Of a stretch of DNA of 64,000 bases, positions 41,512 to 49,494 are shown one piece after another. The first letter of the stretch is position 1; each line of letters begins with the position of its first letter. The DNA lies in NCBI RefSeq assembly GCF_000803645.1, contig NZ_CP009122.1:2952501-3016500 (forward strand). The letters are read 5' to 3'. Source of the stretch: Sphingopyxis fribergensis. Lineage in GTDB: Bacteria > Pseudomonadota > Alphaproteobacteria > Sphingomonadales > Sphingomonadaceae. The translations under genes were made by a program, and so were the position numbers. The notes beneath the pieces are model-generated. The model saw only the letters and a list, made by a program, of their open reading frames with translations, did not search any database and had not been told where the DNA came from.

Positions 41512-41643
41512 GCTGTTGTTGCTGACATGCGCAGCGACGATATCGGCGGTCAGCGTTACTAGGGTTAAAACCCAATCAGCCTCTTGAAATTGCTTGTATG
41601 TATTGATTCAAAGGGCCTTCACCGCAGCGGGAGGCCCTTCACG

Positions 41644-42401
41644 ATGTCGCGTTCTTTATTCTGGTTGTCGGACGAAGCTTGGCTGGCGATCGAGCCGTAC
41701 TTGCCCCGGAACCAGCCTGGTGCGCGACGGGTCGATGACCGGCGGGTGATTTCGGGCATCCTTCATGTACTGAAATCCGGCTGCCGGTGGTGCGACTGTC
41801 CGGCAGACTATGGACCATCGACGACGGTCTACAACCGCTTCAACCGCTGGTCGCGGCGGGGGTTCTGGACGAAGTTGCTCGATGCCTTGGCAGGGGCGGG
41901 TGCGGTGACGAAGAGCACGGCGATCGATAGCACCTACATCAAAGCCCAGCGCTCGGCCTTTGGTGGAAAAGGGGGCGCCAGACGCAGGCGATCGGTCGTT
42001 CTCGCGGCGGCTGGACAACCAAGATCCATGCCCTGACCGACGTTCTCGGCCGCCCCTATGCCCTTATGCTGACGGCGGGCAATGTCAGCGATGTGAAGGC
42101 TGCACCGGCACTGCTCGAACGCGCCGGACCGATGCGCTACCTGCTCGGCGACAAGGGCTACGACGCAAACCGGCTGCGGACGTCCTTGCGCGAGAATGGC
42201 ACCAGCCCCGTCATTCCGGGTCGCCGCAACCGCAAGCGAGCCATCCGATACGATCAGCACCGCTACCGTAGCCGGCACCTCATCGAAAATGCCTTCTGCC
42301 GGATCAAAGACTTCCGTCGGATCGCCACACGCTACGACAAGCTCGCCGCCAACTTCCTGTCAGCCGTCGCGCTGGTCACTACCTTGGCCTTCTGGCTCTG
42401 A
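41644..42401 (+). CDS. IS5-family transposase in two frames (programmed -1 shift)
   Basis: The first frame (41644-42036) encodes the N-terminal region SRSLFWLSDEAWLAIEPYLP with the first DDE-type Asp in STAIDSTYIKAQRS. The second frame (ending 42401) gives RSRGGWTTKIHALTDVLGRP, LGDKGYDANRLR and the Glu region RHLIENAFCRIKDFRR. The frames can be joined by a -1 slip at the aaaaggggg run, 41967-41975, the arrangement known for the IS427 group. Both halves have intact catalytic motifs, so the element looks recent and possibly active. Confidence 0.85.
41967..41975 (+). promoter_or_regulatory. Frameshift slippery run in the IS5-family transposase
   Basis: The run A4G5 sits exactly where the first transposase frame must shift by -1 into the second. 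After the slip the protein continues with the family-typical sequence leading to GRSRGGWTTKIHAL. Confidence 0.65.
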
Positions 42402-42418
42402 ATGAGTCTCAGCCCTAG

Positions 42419-43850
42419 CACTACTTTGGCAGAAGTTTGATTTTGGGGATTCCCATTTTGGTTGATGGGTGATTCATAGGGAGCCGACGTTGGAAGGATG
42501 TCGGCGATGGATGGTGATTGGCGTGTTGATCTGGAGCGTTGGCTGGCGCCCTATCTGGAGGGCCTTGGCCACAAGGCTCGGCAACGGATGTGCCCGGCCT
42601 ATGTCGCGGGCCTGATCGGTCCGGGGGATCGCAAGAGCATCCAGCCGATGGCGGCGCGGACGGGCGAAGTCGGCTATGATCGCCTGCATCACTTCATCGG
42701 TGCGGGCCTTTGGGACAGCGGTCCGCTTGAGGCGACCCTGTGGGAACAGGCCGATGCGCTGGTCGGCGGCGACAAGGCATGGCTGATCATCGACGACACC
42801 GCGTTGCCGAAGAAAGGGACGGCGTCGGTGGGAGTGGCGCCGCAATATGCATCAGCGCTGGGCAAGAATGCGAACTGCCAGACGCTCGTATCGGTGACGC
42901 TGGCGTCGCGAGAGGTGCCGATCATGCTGGGCTTGCGGCTGTTCCTGCCGGAAAGCTGGACGAGCGACGAGGCGCGCATGGTCAAGGCGGGCGTGCCCGA
43001 GCCCTTCCGCCCGTATCGCACCAAGCCGGCGATCGCTATCGAGGAAATCGACCGGGTCATTGCCGCCGGGGTGCGCTTTGGCTGTGTGCTCGCGGATGCC
43101 GGATACGGCCTCTCGGCTTCTTTCCGCCAGGGGCTGAGCACAAGAGGCTTGCACTGGGCGGTCGGCATCCCACGGCACCAGAAGGTTTATCCCGCTGATG
43201 TGCAACTGATCTTCCCCGTGGCGGGACGCGGGCGTCCCCGTCAGCACCACGTTCCGGACACCGCATCGCGCGCCGCCCACGCCGTGCTCGACGACGCAAA
43301 ATGGCGACAGATCAGTTGGCGTCGGGGAACGAAGGGACGCCTGAGCGCGCGCTTTGCCGTCATGCGCGTCCGCATCGCCGACGGCCCGCCGCAACGCATC
43401 GGCGCCTCGGGCGCGCAGCACATGCCCGGGGAAGAAGCATGGCTGGTCGGCGAGCATCGCTCCAGCGGCGAGCGCAAATATTATCTCTCGAACCTGCCCG
43501 CAGATACGCCGATCCGGGATATCGCCGGCGCCATCAAGGCGCGCTGGATCTGCGAGCAGGCCCATCAGCAACTCAAGGAAGAACTCGGTCTCGACCATTT
43601 TGAAGGGCGATCATGGACAGGTCTTCATCGCCATGCCCTCATGACGATGATCGCATATGCCTACCTGCAATCCCGCCGCCTCGCTCAGGCGGGACGGAAA
43701 AAAAAGAATCGCAGGACCACCGCCGCAACCCAGTCTGCCCGCAGTCCGGCAGGCCATCCTTGATCACCTATCCAGGCCGCCGCCTGCCTGTTGCCCCCAA
43801 TGCGGTCACCGCCTCCGTGAAGAGACAATCAAACTTCTGCCAAAGTAGTG
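42419..43850 (+). mobile_element. IS701-family insertion sequence
   Basis: A 1432-bp element with perfect 23-bp terminal inverted repeats (cactactttggcagaagttt... at the left; its exact complement at the right), flanked by CTAG at 42415-42418 and 43851-43854. Including CTAG, itself palindromic, the match is 27 bp. IS701 elements duplicate a 4-bp YTAR site, which fits. It is inserted exactly in the CTAG at the right end of the IS5-family element. Confidence 0.9.
42507..43763 (+). CDS. IS701-family transposase
   Basis: A 418-residue transposase started at ATG 42507, nine bases after GGAAGG (an ATG at 42498 overlaps that site). DDE-type motifs: WLIIDDTALPKKGTASVGVA (first Asp), VLADAGYGLSASFRQGL (second Asp) and QAHQQLKEELGLDHFEGRSW (Glu in the C-terminal Y-R-x-E-like region). 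Length and order match IS701. The frame is intact, so the element may be active. The tail is Lys/Arg-rich. Confidence 0.92.
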   Translation: MDGDWRVDLERWLAPYLEGLGHKARQRMCPAYVAGLIGPGDRKSIQPMAARTGEVGYDRLHHFIGAGLWDSGPLEATLWEQADALVGGDKAWLIIDDTALPKKGTASVGVAPQYASALGKNANCQTLVSVTLASREVPIMLGLRLFLPESWTSDEARMVKAGVPEPFRPYRTKPAIAIEEIDRVIAAGVRFGCVLADAGYGLSASFRQGLSTRGLHWAVGIPRHQKVYPADVQLIFPVAGRGRPRQHHVPDTASRAAHAVLDDAKWRQISWRRGTKGRLSARFAVMRVRIADGPPQRIGASGAQHMPGEEAWLVGEHRSSGERKYYLSNLPADTPIRDIAGAIKARWICEQAHQQLKEELGLDHFEGRSWTGLHRHALMTMIAYAYLQSRRLAQAGRKKKNRRTTAATQSARSPAGHP

Positions 43851-43871
43851 CTAGACGGCCCTGTCAGTGCT

Positions 43872-44639
43872 TCACGAAAGTCCAGTAGAGTCGCGTCGCG
43901 ATTTCGGCGCAGCGTTTGCGGCGATATCGGTGACAAATTCATATCGATCGCCGCGATATGCAGACCTCGTGAATTCGACGGGCGTCCCTTTCGCATCACG
44001 GGTCAGGCGCTCGATGCGCAATATTTCCGAACTCTGCGCAATCGAAAGCATTCCAGCTTCGGTTGGCGTCGCTAGAGCGGCGCAGATACGTTGTGTTCCG
44101 GACACAGGAAAAACCCCCGAGGCCTCAAGCGCTGCGTAGAGCGAGTCGCCGACGGCGTCCAAATTCGGAAGAAACTCCGCGGGGACGACGGCATGCTCTA
44201 TTGCCAGTGGTTCGCCGTTCGCAAGACGCACACGCGCGAGCCTAGCCACCTTGGTGGCGATCGGAATCTCGAGAGCGACCGCCTCCTCGTCGGTGGCGCT
44301 GGCGTAAGCGCGCATCATCCACACAACGCCGGGATTATCGCCCCTCGACCGCGCATCCTCGGAAAAGCTCGTCAGCGTTGCGCCGCGTGCCAGGATGCGT
44401 TCGGTGACATATGTCCCCGAACCGTGCCGGCGAAAAAGCAATCCTTCCTCTATGAGCTTCTGGATGCCCTTCCGGATCGTGACCCGGGACATGCCCATTC
44501 GTTCCGATAATTCGCGTTCGGATGGAAGTGGTTCGCCCGGTTCCACCCCTCCGCTTTCGATATGCTCGCGAAGATTGCGCGCCAACTGAAGATAGAGCGG
44601 TGCATTGCTCTCCTTCAACCCGGCAAGCTTGTCTCGCAT
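43872..44639 (-). CDS. GntR-UTRA regulator of the amino-sugar locus
   Basis: A 255-residue regulator started at ATG 44639 behind AAAGGA; the frame opens earlier without a site. N-terminal GntR winged helix (LYLQLARNLREHIESGGVEP, LSERMGMSRVTIRKGIQKLI, FRRHGSGTYV) and C-terminal UTRA domain (VARLARVRLANGEPLAIEHA, FTRSAYRGDRYEFV). GntR-UTRA proteins of the NagR/DasR type sense glucosamine-6-phosphate or related sugars. Its 3' end lies only 18 bp from the IS junction, and a 117-bp gap separates it from the PP2C gene upstream in the same direction. Confidence 0.88.
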   Translation of the reverse strand: MRDKLAGLKESNAPLYLQLARNLREHIESGGVEPGEPLPSERELSERMGMSRVTIRKGIQKLIEEGLLFRRHGSGTYVTERILARGATLTSFSEDARSRGDNPGVVWMMRAYASATDEEAVALEIPIATKVARLARVRLANGEPLAIEHAVVPAEFLPNLDAVGDSLYAALEASGVFPVSGTQRICAALATPTEAGMLSIAQSSEILRIERLTRDAKGTPVEFTRSAYRGDRYEFVTDIAANAAPKSRRDSTGLS

Positions 44640-44755
44640 TTCCAGTCCTTTCCTGTTCATTGTCAAGGAAGCAGGCGATGAGAGAATCGCTCGCATTTTT
44701 CCGTTGCTGCTGGCCCTAACGATGAACACTCATTAGCATTTTTGGGTCGTTCGCT

Positions 44756-45628
44756 TCAACCATTTGGCACGCTATTGGTATACATGTCGATCCGCATGAA
44801 GCTCGCGTCGTCGGAGATTTTCGCGCGCGGATGATTGCGAAGCGACCCATCGACTTGCTCGAGCGTGCGAAGTTGGGAATAGTATTCCTCGAATTCTTCG
44901 CGACTGTTGATCGAAAGCAGATCGGACACCCCCAGTCGGCCAAACATATCGGTGAGGCGTAGAAAGCCATCGCTCGCTAAGGCGATCGCCCAGTCGTCGA
45001 CGGGCAATTCGGCGCGATCGGCGCGCTCGATTGCCTCCATTTGGAGACCAAGCACCCAATAGCCGCCATCGACATTCATAAAAGCTCGATTTCGGACAAG
45101 TTGCGGCCGCAACTCCTGAAAAAGCTCGGCCGTGGAGATTCCTGGGTGCTCGGCGACGATCGATCGAGCCAGCGCTATGGTGCGCTGCTCGAAAGGCCCG
45201 ATATTGCCGCCGTCTCCATGTTCGGCGAATGCTTCGCCGCCAAGGGGCCGGTAAGCAATCCGACAGTCTCCGAGCGTTGCCAGTTCAACTTTTTCGGGCA
45301 GGGCGCGGACAAAAGCTATCGCCGCGCAGGGCAATTCATGGCGCCCCGCGGGCGGGCGCCGCGCGAGCGTTGAATAGTCCAACCGGCAGCGGTCGACCAC
45401 GGTGCCGAACAAATCCTCGAAGGGCATTGTTGGTTCGCTAGCCAGAAGATCGCGCAGCTCCGCATCGACCCGCTGCGCGAACCACTGCGCATCGCTGACT
45501 GCTGAGACGACGTTCTCACCAGCGCCAGAGGCTCCATCGATGACCCAAGCCGCGGCGTCCGTATATCCCACCAAATCCTCATTTGCCGTTGCTCCGGATC
45601 GGGTTTCCGCCAAACGGACGTTGAACAT
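44756..45628 (-). CDS. PP2C-type serine/threonine phosphatase
   Basis: A 290-residue protein with PP2C metal-site signatures: NEDLVGYTDAAAWVIDGASG near the N-terminus (the D-G pair), LATLGDCRIAYRP in the middle, WAIALASDGFLRLTD and KISDDASFMRID near the C-terminus. It is a Mg/Mn-dependent phosphatase domain standing alone, without a kinase beside it. It is transcribed away from anmK across a 122-bp divergent region. What it dephosphorylates here, whether protein or a small phosphate ester, cannot be told from sequence. Confidence 0.82.
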   Translation of the reverse strand: MFNVRLAETRSGATANEDLVGYTDAAAWVIDGASGAGENVVSAVSDAQWFAQRVDAELRDLLASEPTMPFEDLFGTVVDRCRLDYSTLARRPPAGRHELPCAAIAFVRALPEKVELATLGDCRIAYRPLGGEAFAEHGDGGNIGPFEQRTIALARSIVAEHPGISTAELFQELRPQLVRNRAFMNVDGGYWVLGLQMEAIERADRAELPVDDWAIALASDGFLRLTDMFGRLGVSDLLSINSREEFEEYYSQLRTLEQVDGSLRNHPRAKISDDASFMRIDMYTNSVPNG

Positions 45629-45695
45629 CTCGGCTCCACTAAATAGACGTGCGGTCGGCCTCGTGCGCGCTGGCCGATATCGTAGCTTGATGATG

Positions 45696-45704
45696 TGGTA
45701 TCAT
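45696..45704. promoter_or_regulatory. TGGTATCAT motif upstream of anmK
   Basis: TGGTATCAT in the divergent PP2C-anmK promoter region, similar to TGGTATTA upstream of the Ubl operon and to TAATACC repeats before the SIS and D-lactate dehydrogenase genes. A possible operator half-site for the GntR regulator; the match is short. Confidence 0.35.
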
Positions 45705-45750
45705 GGTGGTAGCAAGCGTGCAACGTCGACTACGGTTAGGGGAGCGAGAG

Positions 45751-46848
45751 ATGCGCATTCTTGGTTTCATGAGCGGGACGTCGCTTGATGGCGTCGATGC
45801 GGCCATTTTGAGCTCCGATGGCGAAGAGATTCACGACTTTGGTCCGACGCACCTCACCTCCTTTTCGACTGAAGAGCGCGCCATCGTCAAAGAAGCCACC
45901 GAGCAGTTTGTAGCGACCGGCACGGCCGAATCGAAACTTTTGGAGGAGGCCGACGATATCATCGTCGATGCGCACGTTCGCTGTGCGCGTGAACTTCTCT
46001 CCAAATCCGGAGCCGGTACGATCGAATTAATCGGTTATCATGGTCAAACTGTCCTGCACCGGCCCGATCGCGGATTGACGATCCAGATTGGCGACCCGAA
46101 AAAAATTGCCAATACGCTCGGCGTCGACGTTGTCGCGGACGTTCGCCAAGCCGATATGGCCGTCGGCGGAGAGGGCGCGCCTCTTGTCCCCATCTATCAC
46201 GCCGCTCTTGCCCAGAAGATCGGCAAGTCGGGCCCGATCGCCTTTCTCAACGTGGGCGGCGTCGCGAATTTCACATTCATCGGCAGCGATAAAGAAATCA
46301 TCGCACTTGATACCGGGCCGGGCAATGGGATGCTCGATCTTACCGTCCAAAAACGAGGTCTTGGGCGATATGATGATGGCGGAGCGCTGGCCGCGAGCGG
46401 AGAGATCAATCAGACTGTGCTGAGCCATTTACTGGCGCATCCCTATTTCGAACGTGAAGGGCCGAAGTCGTTGGATCGCTATGACTTTCCACTCGATATT
46501 GTGAATGATCTCTCGGCTGCCGACGCAGCGGCGACGTTGGTCGCGTTCACCGCCCGGTCCGTGGCGCTGGGCGCACAGCAGCTTCCCGAGCGACCGGCAC
46601 TTTGGATCATTTGTGGCGGCGGGCGACATAATCCCGTTATAATGGAGGCCTTGCGAGAGGTCCTCGGCGACTGCGAAAGCGCGGACGATTTCGGGCTGCG
46701 CGGAGACTTCATCGAAGCCGAAGCCATCGGATTCATCGCGGCGCGCTCGGTTCGGGGGTTGCCAGTGACCTTCCCAAAAACGACGGGCGCGCCAAGGCCG
46801 ACTGCGGCCGGAAAGCTATACAAGGCTCAGACGGCGACAGTCGCCTGA
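45751..46848 (+). CDS. anmK: Anhydro-N-acetylmuramic acid kinase (canonical copy)
   Basis: A 365-residue kinase started at ATG 45751 behind GGAG. All AnmK motifs are present: ILGFMSGTSLDGVDAA at the N-terminus (phosphate binding), IGYHGQTVLHRP, VADVRQADMAVGGEGAPLVP with the catalytic Asp, FLNVGGVANFTF, LDTGPGNGMLD and KSLDRYDF. It opens and phosphorylates 1,6-anhydro-MurNAc to MurNAc-6-phosphate in cell-wall recycling. It converges on the HAD phosphatase gene, overlapping its tail by 22 bp. A diverged second AnmK lies at 53978. Confidence 0.95.
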   Translation: MRILGFMSGTSLDGVDAAILSSDGEEIHDFGPTHLTSFSTEERAIVKEATEQFVATGTAESKLLEEADDIIVDAHVRCARELLSKSGAGTIELIGYHGQTVLHRPDRGLTIQIGDPKKIANTLGVDVVADVRQADMAVGGEGAPLVPIYHAALAQKIGKSGPIAFLNVGGVANFTFIGSDKEIIALDTGPGNGMLDLTVQKRGLGRYDDGGALAASGEINQTVLSHLLAHPYFEREGPKSLDRYDFPLDIVNDLSAADAAATLVAFTARSVALGAQQLPERPALWIICGGGRHNPVIMEALREVLGDCESADDFGLRGDFIEAEAIGFIAARSVRGLPVTFPKTTGAPRPTAAGKLYKAQTATVA

Positions 46849-47567
46849 CCAGGGCCGAGGTCGAAACTTGCGCGCTGTGCATTCGACCTGGCGGGTGCAA
46901 TGATAGACCGCACGGCGCTGGGGAGCATGTCGAAATGATCGATGTGCAAATCCGCACCAAGCTGGCTGGCGCACACGTCGGAAAATCCGAAGCCTACCGC
47001 AATCGACGGCATCGCAGCCGCTCTCGCTGTCTCGACGTCGACCGCCGAATCTCCAACATAAATGGCCTTGGCCCCTTTCGCCTGCGTAATCGCGGTGAGC
47101 AACGGGCGCGGATCGGGTTTTCGGACAGGCAATGTGTCGCCGCCGATAATTGCGTCGAACATACCGGCCCAGCCGAGCGCTTCGACCAGATGATTGGCAA
47201 GTTCCTCAGGCTTGTTGGTGCAAATCGCGAGCCTGAAGCCTTCGATTCGCAATTCTTCGAGCGCGAGTTCCAGCCCCGGATAGGGCGCCGAAAAGGTACA
47301 AATATTGTCGGCATAATGTTCCAGGAACACCGGAATGGCTCGTGTGATCAGTTCTTCCGGTGCATCTCCGCTAAGCGTGAGTCCTGCGGACAGCAACGCG
47401 CGCGCGCCGTGGCCGGCAAGGGACCGAACGAGCATCGGCTCGACGACCGGCCGGCCGAGGACTTCCAGCGAATGATTGAGCGCAGCGATGAGATCGGGGG
47501 CCGTGTCGACAAGCGTCCCGTCGAGGTCAAATACCACTGTGTCGATTTTCGCGCCCCGCATCGCCAT
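46827..47567 (-). CDS. HAD phosphatase, phosphoglycolate phosphatase / MupP-like
   Basis: A 246-residue HAD hydrolase started at ATG 47567. Motif I TVVFDLDGTLVDTAPDLIAA, motif II LAICTNKPEELA, motif III RKPDPRPLL and motif IV YVGDSAVDVETARAA are all present. By sequence it is in the Gph group. Next to anmK the more fitting role is MupP, the MurNAc-6-phosphate phosphatase of the recycling route leading to UDP-MurNAc, which is a Gph-like HAD enzyme. Context favours MupP; sequence alone does not decide. Its 3' end overlaps anmK tail to tail. Confidence 0.88.
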   Translation of the reverse strand: MAMRGAKIDTVVFDLDGTLVDTAPDLIAALNHSLEVLGRPVVEPMLVRSLAGHGARALLSAGLTLSGDAPEELITRAIPVFLEHYADNICTFSAPYPGLELALEELRIEGFRLAICTNKPEELANHLVEALGWAGMFDAIIGGDTLPVRKPDPRPLLTAITQAKGAKAIYVGDSAVDVETARAAAMPSIAVGFGFSDVCASQLGADLHIDHFDMLPSAVRSIIAPARSNAQRASFDLGPGQATVAV

Positions 47568-47732
47568 TCTGATGCCCGGCCCGGGACCGCAACACAAGGG
47601 CCAATTATGCGATCCGCCTTCCGTTCCGGCCATTCTGGCGCATCTAATGGATCTTGCGGCGTGACCATCGTGGTTCGGTCGCCGTCGCTGCATTTCCGAC
47701 GGATTGCGCCGCTGCTAAAATTGGTTACAATC

Positions 47733-47745
47733 TGGTATTAGGTCA
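47733..47745. promoter_or_regulatory. TGGTATTAGGTCA motif upstream of the Ubl operon
   Basis: TGGTATTAGGTCA lies 53 bp upstream of the Ubl start. It resembles the GntR/NagR-type operator pattern (TGGTnTAGACCA) in length and half-site but not perfectly. The same core recurs at other promoters of this locus. Confidence 0.4.
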
Positions 47746-47797
47746 ATCCGGGACGTGCGAAAGCAGTCGAATGGACCGACGGAACGGAGGATTCTGC

Positions 47798-48034
47798 ATG
47801 CCGTCTGAAAAAACGTATCGAATCCATATTAACAATCACCCTCACGAGATCGGCCCCGCACCCCTACCCGCCGCGCAGGTCGCCAGGATGGCCGGGGTCC
47901 CGCTGGATAACGTCGTCATCGAACTCGAGACGCCAGCCGGACTGAAAGAAGTCGCCCTCGAAGAGACATTGGCCGCAGCTGATGGACTGAGTTTTCTTGT
48001 GACGCGCCAATTCATCATGGGCGGCGCCGCATGA
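47798..48034 (+). CDS. Ubiquitin-fold (beta-grasp) protein ending Gly-Gly-Ala-Ala
   Basis: A 78-residue protein started at ATG 47798 behind GGAGG. The order of strands and helix (YRIHINNHPHEIG, LPAAQVARMAGVPLDNVVIE, KEVALEETLAAADGLSFLVT) is that of bacterial ubiquitin-like and multi-ubiquitin domain proteins. It ends QFIMGGAA: a di-glycine followed by two residues that would have to be removed before an E1 can adenylate the C-terminus. The next gene, overlapping by four bases (ATGA), encodes a JAB protease fused to an E1, exactly the two activities required. Comparable precursors with short tails after GG occur in thiocarboxylate-forming systems such as QbsE. Fold assignment is from pattern recognition. 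Confidence 0.75.
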   Translation: MPSEKTYRIHINNHPHEIGPAPLPAAQVARMAGVPLDNVVIELETPAGLKEVALEETLAAADGLSFLVTRQFIMGGAA

Positions 48035-49494
48035 TACATGCGAACGGACGCGCGCTGCTCCGCCTAGCGCAACCCGAACTCGCAAGGTTGATCGCGACCG
48101 TTCTCGATGCACCCGACCCCTTGGAAGGCGGCGCATTCGCCTTGTTCGGTATGCGCGATACCGCGGCGTCCACTGTTTTCACCCTCGCCGAATTAATCGC
48201 TCCAGAGGTCGGCGAGATCGGCTGGGGGGACGGCAATGTTCGGATCAATCATCCCTACTTGCGGCGAGTCGCGAAGCTGGCGCAATCCGGACAACTCGCG
48301 GTCGGATTCATCCATTCCCATCCGCGAGGTCTGCCGCCTCGGCCGAGCAAGGTCGATGAAGAGATGGACGCCTACTTGGCGGACTATCTGGGGAGTCTTC
48401 TTACTGGTCGCCCCTTCGTCAGCTTGATCCTTTCGTACGACGGAAGCGATATTGCTGTTGGCGGTAGGGCTCTAATCGATGGAGAATGGCGCGCGATAGA
48501 TCGCGTTGCGGCCGAGCGGATGCCCCAAGTCGTCGCATGGCCGGGCGGCGAGCGGCCAGCCCCACCACCGCAGCCACCGGAAAGCGTGGCGCGGATGACG
48601 AGTGCGTTCGGACTGGAAGCTTATCAGCGCCTCGCCCGTGCTACCGTCGCACTCATCGGCGCTGGCGGCACAGGCTCTGCGGCGATACCAATTCTGGCCC
48701 GCGCCGGCGTCGGCCGTCTGATTGTCATAGATGGCGATCATGTCACCATTTCTAATCTTGAACGCTTGCACGGCAGCCGTCCCTCCGACGTTGAGGCGGC
48801 CACCCCGAAAGCCCTTGTCGCCAAACGCTCAGTTGCTGAATTCGCACCGCATTGTGAGGTCCGTGCCGTGGTCGGCCGCCTCCCTCAGCGCGAGATCGTC
48901 GACCTGGTCGTTGAGGCTGACCTTCTGATGGGCTGCACTGATCAACATTCGAGCCGAATGGCCGTTGCGGACATCGCTTCCCGCTATCTTGTACCGGCGA
49001 TTGACTGCGGCGGGCTGATCGAGGGAGCCGACGGCGTCGTAACTGGCCAACTGGTGCAGATTGTCCGCTTCTTGGCCGCGGACCCTTGTCCGGTTTGCCG
49101 AGGGATGATTTCCCCGCTGCGCGTCGAGCAGGAATTGCTTCCAACTGGCGCGCGTCTCGACGCCGCGACTCAGGTTGCAAAGGCGGCCGCGGCGGGCGTG
49201 CGGCACGACCCAATCCTGTCAGCAATTCCCCAGATCGACACTGTCGGCTACATCACGACGACCGCCGGAACTCTCGCCGCCGGATTTGCAATCGGATGGC
49301 TGACGGGCCGTTTCGACCCTAAGTTTCAGCGGCTGCAGCTCGACCTAGTCAGCCGCAATCTCGGCGCGGTGGACCGGCCGCAGACGGCAAATCCCGACTG
49401 CTATTGCACCCTGTCATATGGCCATGCGGATCAGAGCGATACGGCGGCGCCCATCTCTGCGCCCGCACATTGGCCGCCAGTCCGCTTCCTGTAG
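48031..49494 (+). CDS. JAB metalloprotease fused to E1/ThiF-like adenylyltransferase
   Basis: A 487-residue two-domain protein. Residues ~10-165: JAB/MPN domain with GFIHSHPRGLPPRPSKVDEE (H-x-H-P ... S-x2-D metal site). Residues ~185-460: E1-like Rossmann domain with VALIGAGGTGSAAIPILARA (ATP binding), VIDGDHVTISNLERL, LLMGCTDQHSSRMAVADIAS, and Cys pairs PCPVCRG and PDCYC likely binding zinc. Such JAB-E1 fusions occur in bacterial operons with ubiquitin-like proteins, where JAB trims the Ubl and E1 activates its C-terminal Gly. Translation is coupled to the Ubl gene. Its 3' end overlaps the convergent TIM-barrel gene by 64 bp. Confidence 0.9.
   Translation: MIHANGRALLRLAQPELARLIATVLDAPDPLEGGAFALFGMRDTAASTVFTLAELIAPEVGEIGWGDGNVRINHPYLRRVAKLAQSGQLAVGFIHSHPRGLPPRPSKVDEEMDAYLADYLGSLLTGRPFVSLILSYDGSDIAVGGRALIDGEWRAIDRVAAERMPQVVAWPGGERPAPPPQPPESVARMTSAFGLEAYQRLARATVALIGAGGTGSAAIPILARAGVGRLIVIDGDHVTISNLERLHGSRPSDVEAATPKALVAKRSVAEFAPHCEVRAVVGRLPQREIVDLVVEADLLMGCTDQHSSRMAVADIASRYLVPAIDCGGLIEGADGVVTGQLVQIVRFLAADPCPVCRGMISPLRVEQELLPTGARLDAATQVAKAAAAGVRHDPILSAIPQIDTVGYITTTAGTLAAGFAIGWLTGRFDPKFQRLQLDLVSRNLGAVDRPQTANPDCYCTLSYGHADQSDTAAPISAPAHWPPVRFL

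Larger units (their letters stand above)
41563..42414 (+). mobile_element. IS5-family insertion sequence (IS427-like)
   Basis: An 852-bp element. Ends are imperfect inverted repeats: ggttaaaacccaatcag at the left and the complement of ggctgagactcattcag at the right. CTAG flanks both ends (41559-41562 and 42415-42418), read as a 4-bp target duplication. One transposase in two frames fills it. The right-hand CTAG is also the insertion point of the next IS. Confidence 0.82.
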
